The notes below the pieces were generated by a model. That model did no database searches and was not told the origin of the DNA. It saw nothing but the letters and a program-made list of their open reading frames with translations. Shown here piece after piece: positions 62,670 to 64,000 of a stretch of 64,000 nt of DNA. Each line of letters opens with the position of its first letter. Position 1 is the first letter of the stretch. Made by a program: the position numbers and the translations under genes. Origin of the DNA: Microbacterium forte (GTDB lineage: Bacteria; Actinomycetota; Actinomycetes; Actinomycetales; Microbacteriaceae); NCBI RefSeq assembly GCF_031885415.1, contig NZ_CP116871.1, positions 2,480,001-2,544,000 of the forward strand, read 5' to 3'.

Positions 62670-64000
62670 CTACGCCGTCACGGGGCGACGACGCAGCATT
62701 CCGGCTCCGAGGAGGAGCAGGAGTGCGGCGAGGAATGCGAAGCCGAAGGAGGAGGAACCACCGGTGGCGGCGAGTCCCTCAGCCGGGGCGGATGCCGTCA
62801 CGGCTACGCCGCTCGCGACAGCGGTCGCGGACGTGCCGGCGTCGGTGCCGACTCCCGTGACTGCGCCGGGAGTTGTGCCGGGGTCGGTGCCGGGATCGGT
62901 TCCGGGGTCCGTGCCCGGGTCGGTTCCAGGATCTGTGCCGGGGTCGGTTCCCGGGTCGGTGCCGGGGTCGGTGCCGGGGTCGGTTCCGGGGTCCGTGCCG
63001 GGGTCGGTTCCCGGGTCGGTGCCGGGGTCGGTTCCGGGGTCAGTGCCAGGATCCGTTCCCGGGTCGGTTCCGGGATCGCTCGGGGGAGCCGTGACGGTGC
63101 TCTCGCCTACCACGGAGATCGCGTTGCCGCCGATCGTGATCGGAAGAGTCACGGGGGCGGTGACCTGGGTTCCACCGAGGATTCCGTCGTCACCGGTGGT
63201 GGTGCTGCCGGTGGACGGGGTTCCTGTGATGGGTGCGGTGCTGCCGGCTCCTCCGTCGGCTTCGCTGTCTCCGATGACGGAGATCGCGTTTCCGGTGCCG
63301 GTGATCGGAGCGGTCACGGGTGCGGTGACCTGGGTTCCGCCGAGGATTCCGTCGTCACCGGTGGTGGTGCTGCCGGTGGACGGGGTTCCTGCGATGGGTG
63401 CGGTGCTGCCGGTTCCGCTCGTCGACTCGCTGTCTCCGATCACGGAGATCGCGTTACCGCCGACGGTGACGGGCGCCGTCACGGGTGCGGTCACCTGTGT
63501 GCCGCTCCCGACCGCGTCGGTACCCGAGGTCTCCGGTGCAGTGGTGCTGCCTCCGGATGCGGGTGCGGTGGTGCTGCCTCCGGTGCTCTCGCTGTCTCCG
63601 ATGACGGAGATCGCGTTGCCGGCGGCGGTGATCGGTGCGGTCACAGGTGCGGTCACCTGTGTGCCGCTCCCGACCGCGTCGGTACCCGAGGTCTCGGGTG
63701 CGGTGGAGCTGCCTCCGGATGCGGGTGCGGGGGTGCCGCTGCTTCCGGTGCTCTCGCTGTCTCCGATCACGGAGATCGCGTTGCCGCCGATCGTGACGGG
63801 TGCCGTCACGGGTGCGGTCACCTGCGTGCCGCTCGCGACGCCGTCGTCGCCCGACGTGGACGGCGCTGTGGATCCGATTGCGCTGCCGCTCGAGGGCGCC
63901 GGTGCTGCGGCATCCTGTCCGAGGGTCTCGCTGTCGCCGAGCACTGCGATCGAGTTGCCCGACACGGTGATGGGCGCGTCGACCTGAAGCAGGGCCTGGG
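62670..64000 (-). CDS. Chaplin-like repeat surface protein with sortase-type anchor, partial (5' end off window)
   Basis: The frame is open to the right edge, so the N-terminus is missing; about 443 residues are visible. Six imperfect modules contain QVTAPVTAPVT followed by GNAISVIGDSES or variants, the core of chaplin-type repeats, but without the cysteines of classical chaplins. Linkers between modules are Thr/Ser/Gly-rich. A DPGT tract of about 17 tetrapeptides (62877-63080) forms a stalk. The C-terminus is EGLAATGG, a hydrophobic helix (FGFAFLAALLLLLGAGML) and RRRP, a LAxTG cell-wall sorting signal for a class E-type sortase. It is probably a hydrophobic coat or adhesion protein on the cell wall. 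Confidence 0.8.
   Translation of the reverse strand, partial: QALLQVDAPITVSGNSIAVLGDSETLGQDAAAPAPSSGSAIGSTAPSTSGDDGVASGTQVTAPVTAPVTIGGNAISVIGDSESTGSSGTPAPASGGSSTAPETSGTDAVGSGTQVTAPVTAPITAAGNAISVIGDSESTGGSTTAPASGGSTTAPETSGTDAVGSGTQVTAPVTAPVTVGGNAISVIGDSESTSGTGSTAPIAGTPSTGSTTTGDDGILGGTQVTAPVTAPITGTGNAISVIGDSEADGGAGSTAPITGTPSTGSTTTGDDGILGGTQVTAPVTLPITIGGNAISVVGESTVTAPPSDPGTDPGTDPGTDPGTDPGTDPGTDPGTDPGTDPGTDPGTDPGTDPGTDPGTDPGTDPGTDPGTDPGTTPGAVTGVGTDAGTSATAVASGVAVTASAPAEGLAATGGSSSFGFAFLAALLLLLGAGMLRRRPVTA
62877..63080 (-). repeat. 12-bp minisatellite encoding (DPGT)n
   Basis: About 17 copies of a 12-bp unit (GGTCGGTGCCGG-like on the plus strand) encode DPGT repeats in the surface protein. Wobble positions vary between copies (GGTCGGTTCCGG, GGATCGGTTCCG), but the length is a candidate for slippage. 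Confidence 0.8.

Overview
The window is high-GC actinobacterial chromosome, most like Microbacteriaceae (a Microbacterium-type genome). This rests on the replication-origin gene order, frequent GTG starts and start/stop-overlapping operons, and actinobacterial families (DUF3566, a DUF6049-like protein next to murJ, a sortase-type wall anchor). Strain identity is inference; no rRNA is present.

Left edge (1-3.0 kb): the end of an integrated element next to tRNA-Ala(TGC). It has a tyrosine recombinase, an excisionase-like protein, and a tight leftward chain of small genes around a replication-initiator-like gene. That gene carries four iteron-like repeats in its own coding sequence. tRNA-Ile(GAT) and a three-gene envelope-stress type operon (histidine kinase, response regulator, DUF4097 protein) follow.

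Origin region (6.2-25.5 kb): leftward from oriC lie dnaN, recF, a DciA-type DUF721 gene, gyrB, gyrA and a DUF3566 gene. dnaA lies on the other side of oriC and is also transcribed leftward. Rightward from the dnaA promoter run rpmH, rnpA, yidD, yidC, a jag/khpB gene, rsmG and then parA-parB. rsmG and parA are separated by about 3.9 kb of gene-poor DNA. The whole stretch from jag to parA holds eleven close matches and two degenerate matches to the parS consensus, with one P-loop kinase gene between them. It looks like an expanded centromere.

Housekeeping and metabolism (25.5-44 kb): sugar porter, GrpB-family protein, thioredoxin and thioredoxin reductase, murJ with a large secreted or membrane partner, a SAM methyltransferase, an LLM flavin oxidoreductase, an ASCH protein, a Tat-exported phospholipase C-like phosphoesterase, CCA tRNA nucleotidyltransferase, and a GAF-type regulator next to an aldehyde dehydrogenase and a DUF779 protein.

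Transport block (44-59 kb): two complete peptide-type ABC importers. One is leftward and starts with a DUF1684 gene. The other is rightward and diverges from an Lrp/AsnC regulator. Between them lie two uncharacterised membrane or soluble genes and several intergenic hairpin repeats.

Right edge (59-64 kb): a lipoprotein, the rpsF-ssb-rpsR-rplI operon, an unknown gene, and the 3' part of a large repetitive, chaplin-like, sortase-anchored surface protein that runs off the window.
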